From Glandiceps talaboti (lineage: Eukaryota > Hemichordata > Enteropneusta > Spengelidae), in contig NC_135556.1 of the NCBI RefSeq assembly GCF_964340395.1, positions 6,775,001-6,839,000 of the forward strand: a stretch of 64,000 bases of DNA, written 5' to 3'. Position numbers and translations under genes: made by a program. The notes under the pieces are model-generated. The model did no database searches. It was not told the origin of the DNA and saw only the letters and a list, made by a program, of their open reading frames with translations. This document shows positions 11,556-27,300 of the stretch, piece after piece (within the stretch, counting starts at the first letter, position 1; each line of letters begins with the position of its first letter).

Positions 11556-14500
11556 ATTACTACTCGTCTAGCAACTCATAGTGACAAAGGCCCCTTAGGT
11601 CACTCATTTTGATGTAAGTAACAAGGTCCCTTTAAATAAATAGGTCACTCATATTTGCCTTTGCTGAATCAAGAAAGTCTTGTGGTATATCCAAGTGTTT
11701 GGGTGACTGACCATCTATTTGTTGTTATTTCAGACTGATTTACAGTACACCACTAAAGTAGCAGATGAAATAAAAGAAAAGTAAGTGAACTGTTACAAAT
11801 AAAAAATGTCACCATACATTTCATTTTGAATAATCAGGGGATTTTAATTTCACTGTCATTCGTCTCTTCCCTTGAAATTGAAACTTTCACCACAGGGGGC
11901 AGCAAGCATGTAATTGGTTGATTGATCAATGGATTTATTCATCGATTGGTATAAAAGGTTTTCTTCTATACTAATCTGTGCATAGTTGAGTGTTTATTTG
12001 GTGTGATGATCTCTCAGAAGATAAAGCAATAAAGCAAACTGTTGGTGTAACTGGTCTCCTGAAGATTAGGGGTGTTTTAATTTAGATAAGAGGAGAAGAA
12101 TGGACAAGATTATCTTTATTTGGTCAATAAAGAGAGAATTGTATACAGCTGAAAGAGAGAAAAGTAGCCAGGGAAAGAAGAAGAAAAAGTTTTATATCAC
12201 CACAAAACTCAATGAGTCAATTGATCAATATCACACAAAAAATAGGTTTCATTTCACCAGAAAAAATAATCATTCATTCATTCAATGATCGATCAATCGA
12301 TTGATCCATTGATCGATCAATCAATTATATACTTGCTGCCTTTGTGCTTTCACTGTAGTAGACGTTAGCATAACCCCAAAACAGTTTATTTGATTGGCTA
12401 GCATCAGCAACTGAAAACTCCACGATTGGTCAATTTGGTGTAGGATAATAACAGCATATAAGTGTTTGAAGGCTTACTAACATATAGATCAGTGAAAGCT
12501 TTCTCTTTTAAGGGAAGAGATAAATAATAGTGATATAGAAATCTGTTGATCATTCAAGATCTATGTATTTATGAATGTCGGGGAGTTGTTCCAAGTCAGA
12601 CCAAAAGATTCAAAGCTGTGAGTAGTCCACACAGTAAGCAGTAGCAATATGGATTTCCCCTCAATGATAAATCTCGTCAGTGTAGTTCCAAGTGTGCATG
12701 TATTTACTATCCCACCACTTACAGTGAATTTCTCAACACCGTTCAGCTTTTCTGTTTGATACAATCACGCACAAACCAATAAGAAACTTGACATGCTACA
12801 CTTTCATATATCAAGATTGAATGAGTGCAGGTTCTTGCTCCATTTTGTCTAAGTGAAATGAACTACACATGCCACCATACAGATGAACACCACAATTGAC
12901 ATTTTACGCACCCGTCATCAGGTGTTTGATAGTAAGAAAAACATGGTACCCGAATGTCTGCATGGAGTTGCAAGACATGAGGGGTTGTCAGTCAAAATAA
13001 AAATTAATATTGAAAGTCAATATTGTACAGTGTCTGGATAAATTGGGATTTAGACCAGATAGATTGTAGTGGTAAAACTTCCTTGATCAAACTCATCGTA
13101 ACTTTTGTTTTTGCTGCATTCTTCATCTTTCTGGGTTTTTTTCATTTAGATTTCCAGTGGAAGTAGCTGTGGGACTTATAGAAGTGATAGCACCACCAGT
13201 AAATTACTATCCTGAGTTAGACAACCTTAAAGAAACATTTGGTGACAACAGAGAACGAGTCAAGTGAGTATAAAAAAGGGTTACACTGATTGGTCATGAC
13301 AGCTATTCCTTCAATTTTAGACCAATTGTGATTCATGTTTCATAGGATCATATTATGTATAAAAGGGTTACATCGATTGGTCAGGACAGCTATTCTTTCA
13401 ATTTTGGACCAATTGTGATTCATGGGACCATATTGTGTATGAAAGGGTTACATTGATTGGTGAAGATAGCCATTCAATTTGGACCAATTGTGATTCATGT
13501 TTCATGGAATCATACTGTGTATGAAAGGGTAACACTGATTGGTCAGGATGACCATTGATTCCTGAAAAATTTGCCAATTGTGAGCCGGTTGTGACTTGTG
13601 TATCAGAGAGTCACATAAGAGTTACTACAATGATTTATTAGACAACTATTCAGCCTAGTTTTCAATCAGTACTCAAAATAAGATTGAGGGGTATTGTCCA
13701 GTGAAAAAGAGTGAAGAGTAAACTTAATGAGGAATTCCTTTGAAAATGATATTAATACAATTATATACACAGTAATAGTATTATGAATACTAATTATGAT
13801 ATATTTCAATGTATGAGATCAAATTACTGACAATGTTGCATTATTAGAGTCTAATGCGGAATAAAAATAATTATGTGTTTCCGATAACATTGCCTCAGAA
13901 AATAGGGTTGGTAGGTCGGGACTTTATTTTATTTTATTCTATCGTTTGAATTTTTGAATTTTTGGAAAATTTTGCTTCGGCCTAAAACAAACAAAATGTC
14001 GGTCAGAATAGTCCTTCTGTGATAGTTTGATGAAAATATGTACAGGTATCACTGGAAAGAGAAAACAGGTGTGCATGAAGGTCAAGAAGACAATGAATTT
14101 CTTATCTTTTTTGTTTTAAATATGTAAAAAAAATGTTTAGGGTCGGAGACTTAAAACTAGGGTTGGTTGAGTTATTGAAAACACATAATTTGTTTTATTT
14201 TAGCCTAATCTTATCTGTCAGGCTGTATGCATAGGTCTAGTTATTTCACATTCTAACATAAACCAAGTCCTTGTTTTAAATAAACTGTGAAAGGTTACAA
14301 ATGTGTAAAATGTCTGTTATTGTACCTATAATAATAAACCTAGTACATAGTTTTTTAGTTTTTTATTATTTCCGACATGCCTAGCCGCCTTGTTTCCATA
14401 TAAATTTGTTAGCATACTAAAAGTGAATGGGGATATGATGAAATACCTGCCTTATAATTTAATGCATGTACGTACCTGCCATTATTAATCTTTATCCGGT

Positions 14501-16478
14501 GTGTGTCATATGTTTTAATACCCAACCAATGAAATGTAACATTATGTTTTTATAAAATGGCCTGATGGCATCGTGTGGCAATAAAGGCAAAAAAAAAAGA
14601 AAAAAAAGAGTGCATGTCTGTGCTTGTAATAAGGTACATATTGGTAATTTCATGACACGTTGGCAGTTGTGTATCCATTGAGCAAACCCCACCAGAAATT
14701 TCATGAAATATATCACAATTTCCCTGATCGTACGATGGTGACTCCAGAAGCACATATATAAGTAAAAATTATCGTTTATTGCTGAAATTTGACAATTTTC
14801 ATAAAACAAATAGTTTCCTTCTTACTTTTATTGTCATTTCTAAGTCATTTCAACTTAAAGTATGACTATGAATTGAAAGCATAATTAACATGTACTCATA
14901 CAATTACTTTTTTAATAATTTTTTTTATCTTTAATTTAATTTAATTTAAATAATTTTTTTTATCTTTAATTTAATTTAATTCAATTCAATTCAATTCAGT
15001 TCAATAACTTTATTATCCATATATAAATGTGGAAATTTGTCTTTAGGCTCAAAATACAATTTACAAAACAAATTACACAAGTACAGTAAAAATTCTGTGA
15101 GTTTAAAAGGGTCTTTTACAATGACTTTGAAATAGACACAGCTGTTGGAACGAACAATTTTTTGAAGAGGTTTTTCCTGATAAAAAGGCTTTCTGTAAGA
15201 GCATCTAGATGGGAGCTTATCAAAAGAGTCGTGTAAGGGATACATATGATATAATCATTGACAATTTTCTGAGCTTTCCTGTTAACTGTCGTATGATAGT
15301 GACATGCCAATGTAGTTTGACGATCTTCAATGATCTTAACATTTTTAAGGTGTTACAATGAGAGACAAAGTATTCAGTAAAGGTGGCCCATGTGTACATA
15401 AATATCAGATTTGAGTTCAGTCAATTGCAAGTGATGGTTATGTAGGTAGAATACAACAACTTACAAGACTTAGTATGTTTTACATATACTTTAATACATC
15501 AAAAGTTACCCCCAAACAAAAGTTACCCCAAATACACATCGACCCCCTTAACCTTTTACAAATGTAAAGATCTCATCATGGAAATATATTAAATAAACCA
15601 AAGATTTTTGTTCCAAAATTTCTCCTTGTAACCCAGTAGCATTCTGATATTGTGATTTAACGTGATTTAATGTGATTGTCATGGTGACAAATTAACCTTG
15701 GCAAGACAGGGAAAGCGTCAAAGTCTCAGATATTCTCTTGTGGTGTGTCATGTACTGGTCCTGTCTAATTTTTAATGTCCACAACAGTATACATATATTT
15801 GGCATCCTTTAGATAACTCACTAGGTGTGTCATGTACTGGACCAGTCTAATTTGTAATGTCCACAACAGTATACATATATTTGGCATCCTTTAGATAACT
15901 CACTCAGTGTGTCATGTACTGGTCCAGTCTAATTTTTAATGTCCACAACAGTATACATATATTTGGCATCCTTTAGATAACTCACTAGGTGTGTCATGTC
16001 AAATATTGCAATTAAAGGGGAACAAGCTGAGTTTGTGTGTTTTGAGGGCATACTTTAGTTTATGCTGTGAATTTCAAAGGTACTTGCAGTATAAACGATC
16101 CAGTGACATAATTGTTATAATGTGTAAAAAATGACGAGATAGCCTTGATAGATTATAGGTCAAAAGTTTTTTGTTTTTTTTGTACCAGCAATATTCTTAC
16201 ATTTCTATATATTATTAAACATTTTATTTGTTTTTCTACACATAGATGGAGAACAAAGCAGAATTTAGATTTTTCATTTCTTATGATGTATGCACAGAAT
16301 AAAGGCACTTTTTATGTACAGGTAGGTAGGCTTCAGATCATTCTATACAAATGTTAGTTGTTGTTGCATACGTGCACGTGTGTGTGTGTGTGCGTGCATG
16401 TGTGCGTGCATGCATGCGTGCATGTGTGTGCGTGCATGTGTGCATGTGTGTTTTGCATGTGTGTGTGTGTGCATTTTG

Positions 16479-16556
<78 letters not shown>

Positions 16557-17149
16557 CGTATGTGTGTGTGTGTGTGTGTGTGTGTGTCCTGCAAAGATTG
16601 AAGCTTACGTGCATTGCAGTACAATATGTCACGATCCATCTGGGATAACACTGAACAGGAATAAATCAACAAATACACAGATACAGCCTCAATTTTTACT
16701 TGCAAATTTTGAATAAAAATCTACCAACTACCCACCAATGTACGATGGGACATATTTTTTACTTCAACGTGTTGTTATGTTTAACTCATATTAAGCTACA
16801 TAAGCTAAGAAGATATTATTTGCATATTAAAATGACAACCATGCCAGTAAATCATCTCCCAAACTTGCCAATAGAGGGCAGTCTGACTAACTAAAAAAAT
16901 GTCAACTCTATTGCATATTACCACAAACAATCTGTTTATTGATATGGATGATTTCATCTTTTGTCTTTCAGCTTGAAGATGATATAATAGCCAAACCAGG
17001 CTACATTACTACAATGAAAAATTTTGCAATGCAGCAAAAACAAGATGAATGGGTGATTTTGGAGTTTTCATCGTTGGGTTTTATAGGTAAAGAACTCACT
17101 ATATTATGTGTGTGCTGACAGTATGTTCAAGTTTCGTCCCCCCCCCCCC

Positions 17150-17180
<31 letters not shown>

Positions 17181-19113
17181 TTCTCTCTCTCCTCTCTCCT
17201 CTCTCTCTCCTCTCTCTCTCTCTCTCACTCAATCAATCAATCAATCAAAATATCTATTGTTTGCCTGTAGCTCTGTTTATTTCCATTTCTGATAAAGTCT
17301 GATGAATATTAGCCATAGTGATCAGCTGACCTGTACAATTCTTTATAAAATTTCATGACCAGCAATGAGTGTACTGTACTTATCATAAATATATTGTCCA
17401 TTGAAAGCATATCAGTGAACCTGATCCAAAACATACACATCATTGTCCATGTTTTCCAAAATGTATCTGTATGAAATACAGTGTATTGTACAAGTGTACC
17501 AAATTTCCTATAATACTGATCATAACACCGTTTTATCTTACAGGAAAATTATTTAAAGCCAGTGATTTAAACTTAGTAGTTGAGTTTTTTCTAATGTTTC
17601 ACAAAGATAAACCTATAGATTGGTTATTGGATCATATACTTTGGGTTAAAGTATGCCATCCTGAAAAAGATAACGTAAGTACCCAAAATACTCCAAGTCG
17701 TGAAATGTATCGACCAAGGGATATGTATACAAAGCAAATTTCACAATATCGTTCAACTTTTCTGTTCGATACAACCACGCAGAAACCAATAAGAAACTAG
17801 ACATGCTATACTTTAAGATAGCAAGATTGAATGAGTGCAGGTTGTTACTACATTTTGTCTGAGTGAAATGAACTACACATGCCATCATATAGACATCAAT
17901 AAAAAAAATATTGGCACCCGAATGTCTGTATGGAGTTGCAATACATTTAAATGGTTTATTTCATTTAGACAAAATGTAGCAAAACATGCAATCTTGCTAT
18001 TGAAATGAGGCATATGCAGTTTTTTGTTGCTTTCTGCGTTGTTGTATAAAACAGAAAAGCTGCACAGTATTGTGAAATTCACTGTAGATATTACTTTTTT
18101 TGTGAAATATGTCATAGAGTGAATGTTGTGTGATAGTTAATTGATGACTGGATTACTTAGGATAAATACAGGTTTGTCAAAGGATACCTGTACAAGTAAT
18201 GTACATGTAGATTAAGTTGTACATTCAGAAAAGTAATACAAGAATTGTGGCTGTTACATGATATTACTCTTGTAATTGAGGCATTGATTTACTAAGATGG
18301 ACGTCGGACACTAACTGAAACTATTGTCACAAGATGATGATACAACAGTGATAATCTATTGAATGGACATTAGCTTAATTATAGTCTGATTACAGTATCA
18401 AGGTAGGGCCCTGTTTTTGATAAACATATATTTCCTTTGCTATAATAACAGAACCCCAAAGACACAATAGTGCCAGTATGTGAACTCAATGTACTTGCAC
18501 TCATGCTTGCGGCATTTTTTGCTGCACTTCCACTCATTATGTTAGTAGTGAATGTATGGCTGCAAACATGAGTGCAAATACCTGGAGTATGCAATGCTGG
18601 CATTCCCGCAACATGGGCTCCTGTCATGATATCCCAAGTGCTGTCGTGTTGTTGTTTTTATAGAAACATTGTGCAAGAGAGAAAAGTAATCTGAGAATAC
18701 GATATAAACCGTCACTATTTCAACATATTGGTATGCATTCCTCTTTACCAGGCAAAGTTCAGAAACTTAAGGTAAGTGTTTCTTTATTGCTACTGGTGGG
18801 TGGTGGTGGTGGTGGTGGTGGGGTGGGGGGGTTATTATTTTGATGGGAAAATGACAGAATGTTAACAGAAAACATGAAGATAGAAAAACCAACCATTGAC
18901 GACAAGCAGATGTTTGTTGTGTTTTTGATTTACCGTACAGTGATCTGTTTGTGTAGTTATGTGTAAATCTGTGAATTGAAGGGCTTGGTGTGTAGAATTC
19001 TTCTGTGTGGTATCGCATTTTGGAAAGGATTTCTCTATTTTCAACCTTTTTATTACTTCAGATAGCTGCATATACCAGATATACGATAATCATCATGAGC
19101 TTTTGATGACTTC

Positions 19114-19202
<89 letters not shown>

Positions 19203-20429
19203 ATTGTGTAATTGTCTGTGTGTATAAACTACTGTACGAATAGTGGTCAAAAGAGGGAGACAAAGTTTTATAATATACTTGCCTTTGTCATCACTTATAT
19301 GGGTATGACTTGATAGATCTGGCACTGGCACAAAAAAGAACAAACAACAATAAACATAAGAGCTAAATAAAGAAGTTACGCTTAGTTCATGTCATTGAAT
19401 TTTAATCAAATTGAGTCCTTGCATGCCTTGTTTGTCATAGCTGTATGGAGTCATGATTGTCAAATGGTTAGAGTGGCTTGGAATGTGCAAGTTGTCAGTT
19501 GGTCTTGCCGATTTCTGAATGACTAAAGTCCTTTGGCAAGATTGTACCCAAATCTGTTAGTCATCCAAGCCTTTCAATGTGGGACCTGGTAGGATAGAAG
19601 TTGTTACGTGAATGTGTTAATCCTGTGTTTTTTGAACAGCTGGAATGGATTGTATGCTCCTCATCATGAGGAGTCGAAGAAAAATATAGGTTTGTTGGTG
19701 GTTGAGTGGTTAAACCACTTGCCTCTTATCACTGCGGTTTGGGTTCGAACCCATTCAGGGTTTGATTAAATTTACCATGCTGTAAGTAAGAAGAGTGTCG
19801 TTCAGTTTGACTCTACCGAACAACACAGGTTTTCCCCGGGTACTCTGGTTTCCTCCTGCATTAACACTGAACCCATGAGGGGTGGCCCTCACTGGACTTC
19901 TTGGGAGACAAGTGTTTATATACTTAAAGAACTATCCAGTATAAATAAAGATTATTATTAAAGGGTCGTTGTGCTGTTATAGGTCTATGCTAGGAATAAT
20001 TATTGTGAAACAATGTGGGCAAGTGCTCTTTAAATTCTACTGTAACATTATTATTATTATGTACATGTGTGGAAAAGACTTCAGCAAATAGTTTTGATTG
20101 TGCTGTTTTCTCCGGTTTCACTGTGCATTAGATTGATTGTATCGACTTGTTTTGTCACTGACCAATGGGCAGTTAGGAGGCTTCTATAAAAGTGTCCTCC
20201 TTGCACAGCGCAAACCTTGTCTTTCATTGTCTGATGAATAGTAAACATGTTTTAAGGTTGCAAGGTCAAGTCCATTGGAGTATGGGTAGTAAATGTGATC
20301 TAACTAGTGAGAGATGTTGTACAGTTTGTGTTACAAAAATTTGGTACATTGACAGTAAACTTTATATGTGATGCTTGCAGCTGTAAAGTTACAACTGTTT
20401 AATGTTCAGTCTGTGTAGATAGAGTAAGC

Positions 20430-20486
<57 letters not shown>

Positions 20487-23400
20487 GGCCGGCTTCAGAC
20501 TTGATGGTAAATGGATATATGTGATGTATTGCAAACAGAATTGAAAAAAAATGAAACTGTACAGTGTAATGGTAGTCTTGTACATATTGTAAACACATGT
20601 ACTTTGAACCAAACCAAAGCTATGCAAAATTTTAAAGGCCAATAACTCAATCCAAGGATCATGCATTAGCGTTACCTTCTGATTGGCACCATGAGGATAA
20701 GATAGGATTATTTTTTCATTGAGAAGTAATATTTTCTATATCTCCACCAGACAAGAGTTTTATCACCTAATTTTATTCCTAATCCCCTTGCATCTCTATA
20801 ACACCCAGCCAACTTATCATGCTGTTATATTTACAAAAGCCATCTCAGCTTAGTTCAGATGCAATCATCCTACCCCTACCCCCCCCCCCACCATCCTCAG
20901 TGCTAATGTTATCTCTCCCCTCCCCGTGCCCTATCCACCTAATGTTATCTTTTATTGAACCAGATTACCCATTAAAGCTAACATGGCTGTATTTCATGAC
21001 CCCCACTTCCCCCCCCCCCTCCCCCCCCCCCATGTATATCATTCCCTCTCAGGTTTTAATAGTAGATAATCATTTTATCCACACACATATATTTCTAACC
21101 TGTCCAAGTTATATTAACCATTTTCCCACGCAACCTAACAAGCATAGATGCTGTACCTTACTATCTTACTGTTTACAGTGATAAAGACTTTTTTATTTTA
21201 TGTTGTATTTTTCTATCGCTGCTGGAAATATCCCATCCTGACCGTCTAAATCAGGACAAAGATTTCTTTGTAAGCTTTTTATTGTTTTATTTTATTGTTT
21301 TGCGTCATTTTGCTGTTATCGGTGTCAAACATGTATATAGAAATTAATTCACTTTGTGAGTAACTGCACTGTGGTGAAACACTTCTCAGACACCATATAC
21401 CTCAATACAATCTTGATTTTTTGGTATTGTGCGATAACTGAATGTAAAAGAAGAATGCGCCTCGGGGACTCATTTGTGTAAAATTCACATTAGCTTGAAT
21501 CACCCAAAACTTTGTCATATGAAAACTTGTTCCTGGTCTGCAAATTTGTGCTCTTCACAATTTCATTTTCAAGGTAATCTAATATTTTCTCAGACAGTTA
21601 TAACAGTGCTTGGCAGCCATTTTGAATTATAAAATGGATAGATTTTTAGAATATTTTTGGGGTTTTTTCAAACAGAAAAAAGAAATACACAGTGACACTC
21701 AGTGATTTCTCATTCTTGCTCTTAATTTGAACTCAGAATTGGTCAAAGTTTTCTTCAAATATTAGCAAAATGTTTATGACTTGTATTTCTGAGGCGCATA
21801 TACTATGTTAAAAAATATATCTTGTTTGTTAAAAGTTAATGTTGTTTTTTCTAGATGTGTAGTTTTCAACTGTTAAGCCAAGTGTTCACAATTCACATCT
21901 ATATGTGCACTTAACCAGTTTGTCCAAGTATATTGGCAGGAACTAAAACATAATTTTCACCATTAACTTGGAATTGAGTGAACCAGCACAGTCCATATGC
22001 AATATTAAAGGGGAGGGTATTTTCATAAACTTTGGATTCTGGAGAGTCATTTTATGATTTCACATCACATAATGTTTGCTCAGTTTCCAAGAAACGCCAA
22101 ATCAAAACTTTTTCATCTCTATTTTTCTTTCACTGATAGTGATACACCATGGCATCATGGTACTTAGCATTCATGAATATTCATTAGATGCACACTGAAT
22201 ATTCATGATTATTTATCTGAAGGAAGTAAGCTCTTAGGAGTCATGAATATTCAGTGTGCATCAAATGAAAAATCATGTCTGCTAAGACCCATGATGCAAT
22301 GGTGTATTAGTGAAAGAACAATAGAGGTGAAAAAAAAGTTTTAAATTGATGTTTCCTGGCAACCGAGCAAAACATTTGATGTGAAATCAGAAAATGACTC
22401 CCCAAAACCCAAAGTTTATGAAAATACCTGTATTTCCAGAAGTTGCGTTCCCCTGTAACTCTTTAGTGTAAACCATTGAAACCCAAAATGATTACATTGA
22501 AGTGAAGTATGTACTCTGTGAGTGCAATAACTAAATGCAAAAAAGTGAATCAGAATTTTTTGACAAGTGACTATACTTGGACAAATCCAAATCTGCACCT
22601 GCTAAATGTAAATACTTCTTGTACTTGTAAGAAGTCTCCTAAGTTCTTATCAGAAACTCAAATAAGAAGCCATGCAATTCCTGATTTGAGATTCAGTTAT
22701 CTCATCTGAATAAACACTTCACATCTCAGCCATTGTAATAATTGTTGGTCTAATTTGCAAAGTTTGATATTGTCGAAGAGTATTTGTCATTTTGTAAGTC
22801 TAGTGTCGTGGCTGTTTCCAAAATATAAGTTTACAGATGTTAATCTCCATGTTATAAATGCTTGTGTTTGGGACACAAACTTCTGGTCAAAGTGTTTAGC
22901 TTTTGACAGTTTTATGCATTTATTAACTCCAAAAACAGAACACTTCAAATGATGCATCAATTTGAAGTCTGTGTTTCAACACCATATACATACAAGTGTA
23001 ACATTGTGTAAAGTGTTGAAGACGTTGGTATCTGAAAATATTGATTGCTTAGACTGTCTGCTCTGTCAAAATCTGATTTGATGCATCATTCGATGTGTTT
23101 CATTTTCAGAGTAAATTGTTGTATTGAATCCTCAAAGTGTAAAACATTTTTGAACGGAAACTTGTGTGACTCAAAACACCATTTTTTTTGTCAAAAATGT
23201 AAAACTATCATTTGAGAGTTTATGCAACAATTTCCTCTAAAACAGAACATATCAATGAATGCATAAATCTGAAAAAAAATTGAACAAGTCAACTGTTTCA
23301 GAGTAAATCGTTACACGAATCCTCAAATGTTAAGCACTTTCGGTCAGAAGTTTGTATGTCGCAAACATCCACCTGCTGCTGCACATTTATGATAAAAAAA

Positions 23401-24025
23401 GAGCAGTGTAAATATTTGATAACAAAACCATGAAGAAAAAATCTAGAAATACACCACTACAGCGTAATGCACCAAAGTGCCTGTCATATTTTCAAATCTT
23501 TACCAAAATTTTTTTTTTGAAAAAGTGAAATTTTTGGACTCTATTGATATTACATATTTTTTTATGTCAACAGAAAGGAAATAGAGGGCGTCACGTGGTA
23601 AGACGAAAACTAAAACACAAACAGTATATAAAAAAATATTTCAAGCCTTGTTTTTTATCTTCTACTAATATCTTAGCATATTTTGGTTCTTTCTTCCCAC
23701 TTTTACACTGTTTGATAATTTTTTTTAGTTTGATTCTTGATAAATTCATCCCATACTTCACACCAGTGTGTTTCTTTTGGTTTTTCTCATAGTTTGTTAA
23801 CAAAGCTAGCATTTTGTGTTGTATTTTGTTTGTGGCTGTCAGCATTTTCATTAAAACAACTCTGTGTTGCTTTGATTCTGATTGTTGATAACACCATCAC
23901 TTCATTAACTTTTTGCTTTCATTTCCATAGCAACACCGCAAGTGCGTGAATTGGCATACCTGATTTCTTTTAATACAGCTTTTAGCACACCTGAATTGAG
24001 GTTTATCAGTGGCATTGGCCTAGTA

Positions 24026-24095
<70 letters not shown>

Positions 24096-24271
24096 ATGTG
24101 TGCAAATGTACATTTATGTATGTGTATGTGTTTGTGTTACATTTGTATGTGTGTGCACATATGTACATGTCTATACATGTGTATGTATGTATGTATGTAT
24201 GTATGTATGTGTGTGTGTATGTATGTATGTATGTATGTATGTATGTATGTATGTATGTGTGTTTGTGCATG

Positions 24272-24312
<41 letters not shown>

Positions 24313-27300
24313 TACAGATAGTACAGATGTCATAAATGGATGTATGAATGCCTTGGTTTGTCTGCTATCAGTGGTAAGGATTTTCTTCACGTGTTTGTAA
24401 AATTCTGAGAGGCCATGGAAATAAGTGTAGTTTATGCAATTTTGGTAATTATGTTAACAATAAAATGTAGCAGGGTTGTCAGTTCTGGTTTTCACAAGAT
24501 GTAGTTGTCCTAAAACCACAAATGTTGTCACTGACTGTAACAAAGAAATATTTAATCATTTAAGTGAATCAGGCTGACTTGTACTGGTACCAATGTAGAG
24601 TTTATGTTAAACATGTATCTGAAAGCACAGATTCCAGTTACAGTGCACCAACTCAAGGAAAATATCCACGTCATAACATAGGCAGCATAGTAGTGCGCCC
24701 TCTAGCGTTCATAACTTGTGTCATTTCGTTTTTGACATGCAATCTCTACAGATGAAATGAAACCTACTTTGCTAATAATATCATGTTTTTCTTTCACCTT
24801 TCACCTTTCCCGTTATATCCAGCCATCCCTTTTGGTAAGAAATCACCTTTCAAAGTGTGTTCAAAGTGAAATCAGAACTGAAATCTACTTCATAACTATC
24901 AAAGAGAAACATGGACATGTGAATCAAGTCATCTTTTGTTGTGCAACAAATGATTGGAATTGGCCAAGTTTCTGTATAAATTTTGTTTTGGTAACACTTT
25001 TGTTGTCAAGCACATACTACCACCACACTGACTTCATGGCTAGTTCTGTTGAATGGTCTACTATAGTCTGTTATTTATATCCGGTGTTTTGAAGGTTGGC
25101 AGATGTTTTAGTATCAATCATTCTATATCATTAGCCCCAAACTGTCACAGCCCAGTGGAGCTATACATTGTTATCTCTGATGTTATGGGCTATGTAGATT
25201 GACAGCTATCTGCAGGACTGTATTTTATACACCAGTTAACAGAAGATTGGTGTGGGGGCTTTGTCTTTTAATGTAGAAGACTTGTTATTGTTGTACTGCT
25301 ATGTTTAGTTGAATATTTCTTTGATCATGTGACCAGTACACTCAGCATCCCAACTACCGGTACTTCAGATCATCAGTTTTCAGAAAATTTTGATATAAAT
25401 ATTGAAATGTTACTGTTCAGTATTATTCTACAATAAACCCACTTTTCCTTCTCAAGGCACAAACATCAATTTTGCATGTTTAATTGAGGGCAAAGTGACA
25501 CGGCGTATCTTACAGTCTAATGTTCAGTCTGTCACGAGTAACATATATTGGCCCACATACTCCAAATGAATTGGTCGGGAGAACTTTGGTTTTGAATAAG
25601 AATGGATTTAGAATTGATCACAAAGCTGTGTATTTACCAGTACTGTGGTACGCATGACACATTAAGACACAAGAAGAGTGTGGTGTAACAGTTCATAGAA
25701 CATTCCACTGTTACAATAGGGGTGTAAAGAGCTGTTGATGTCTCTAGATGCTACTACAGAACACTCCATATTTGGGCATGAAGAGAGCGACCAAGTGTCT
25801 ACACATCAAAATACTAAATGTTTATATTACAAACATACATTACAGAGGGGAGGCAAGCCAAAAATGCCCTTTTATTGTCTATTAAACATTTGTCAAATTT
25901 ACCGCCTTTTTTGTGTATTTTTTTGTTCCCCTTCAGGATAAAGATTTTGGAAAGCAGCCATTGCACAGAGGTCATGAAAATCCACCTGCTGAGGTGTCAA
26001 CTACCATCAAAATTTACATGAAATATACACTAGAAAAGTCCTACAGAGGGCAGGATTTCTTCTGGGGCATTATGCCAAAGGCTGGTGATGAGATTCTGAT
26101 CAAATTTACCCAGCCAATCATTATAGACAAGTAAGTGCATGTATCGATACAGGTATATGTTACAGTTATAGAGTAGCTGCTTCATGGCAAAAGTGTGAAT
26201 TTAAGGATAGATTGCACCTTGGAGAGAAATTTTCTTGAAAATCAAAGTTTTTCTATTCTCCAAAATTTCCCATGTGAAAGCTTGTTTCAGGTCCCTTAGA
26301 AATTTTTAAAAGAAATTTTGGGGTTCATCAGCTTGGTTGAAATGGATAATATTTCATTTTCCACATAGAGTTGGTGGCCATATTGGATTTGGTGGCCATA
26401 GTGGATTCTAAAATGGGTTAATTTTGATATCCTGTTGACCTCTGTTTCAAATATTTACAGTGATGCCCTGAGTGTTTTCCTTGATTGTAATTGAGATCAG
26501 GTCGATATTTTGTTGAACAAAATAACAGCAAAAGTGTAAAACTTATAATTCTGCAGCTCATACTAGGTTAGAAATAGCAACTCTGTCAAAGTGCAGACTG
26601 ACTGTCTAATATCCTAAAAGCTGTTTTTCACACCCAGTCTTTAATCCAAATCTGACATTGGCCTTTAATTAAATAATAACACATGTCAGCGAGGGCAATA
26701 TCACAATTTAGTGCCTGTACAAGGGTTGGCACTCTTTACCAAGACTTTGATTATGCCCAAGCCGAAGGCAATGGCATCATCAAAATTTTGGTAAAGAGTG
26801 CCAGCCCGAGGGCGGGCATTAAATTGTGATATTGCATGAGCGCATGTGTTATTAATTTTATTACACCATCCACTCATCATTCGTCCAATCATTCACTTAG
26901 CTACTCTTCATTCTTCATCATTCGTCATCAATAGAAAAGTTTCTCTTTCAAGGTGTATTTCCAAATTGTACTTGCAGTTAACCATCGAATACCGACATGG
27001 CATGCATTATTTGTAGGAGCTCGAGTGCCCCACAGCTAATCAGTAATTGTATTTATTCAGATTTCTACAAGAAATAAGCTTGTGTGACTTACTGTAGTTA
27101 GTTTGCCATCTCGAGCACGTAAAACTGGAAATCATGTGCAGAATAGATGTGCAATGGTCAAAATAAGTCCAGTAGGAAATAGTGCCGGGCAATAGTCTGT
27201 GCACACGGGGGCAATGTCACCATGCCGACAATAGTCTATTTAAAGTAGGTCATGTGATTCGACAGCTTGTGTAAGAAGGTTGAGGTGTAATAACGGTGAA

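Larger units (their letters stand above)
18772..25936. other. Longest MGAT4 intron (7.2 kb)
   Basis: Holds (GGT)n at 18796-18820, (TG)n at 19119-19200, two SINEs, (GTT)n at 20433-20486, C-rich tracts at 20878-20890 and 21008-21031, two palindromic elements, and TG/TATG microsatellites at 24029-24311. No extra coding exon was recognised. Confidence 0.8.

Noticed and set aside
23544-23792. Possible extra MGAT4 exon at 23575 ([17 protein letters not shown] after ACAG)
   Set aside because: Exons h and i already join in frame and match the vertebrate protein without an insertion; the frame runs into AT-rich low-complexity sequence.
23942-24400. Open frames of 150-160 codons on both strands
   Set aside because: Cys-Val and Thr-His peptides from (TG)n and (TATG)n microsatellites. 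The same applies at 16343-16716, 36334-36891, 51678-51928, 52072-52351 and 59549-60067.
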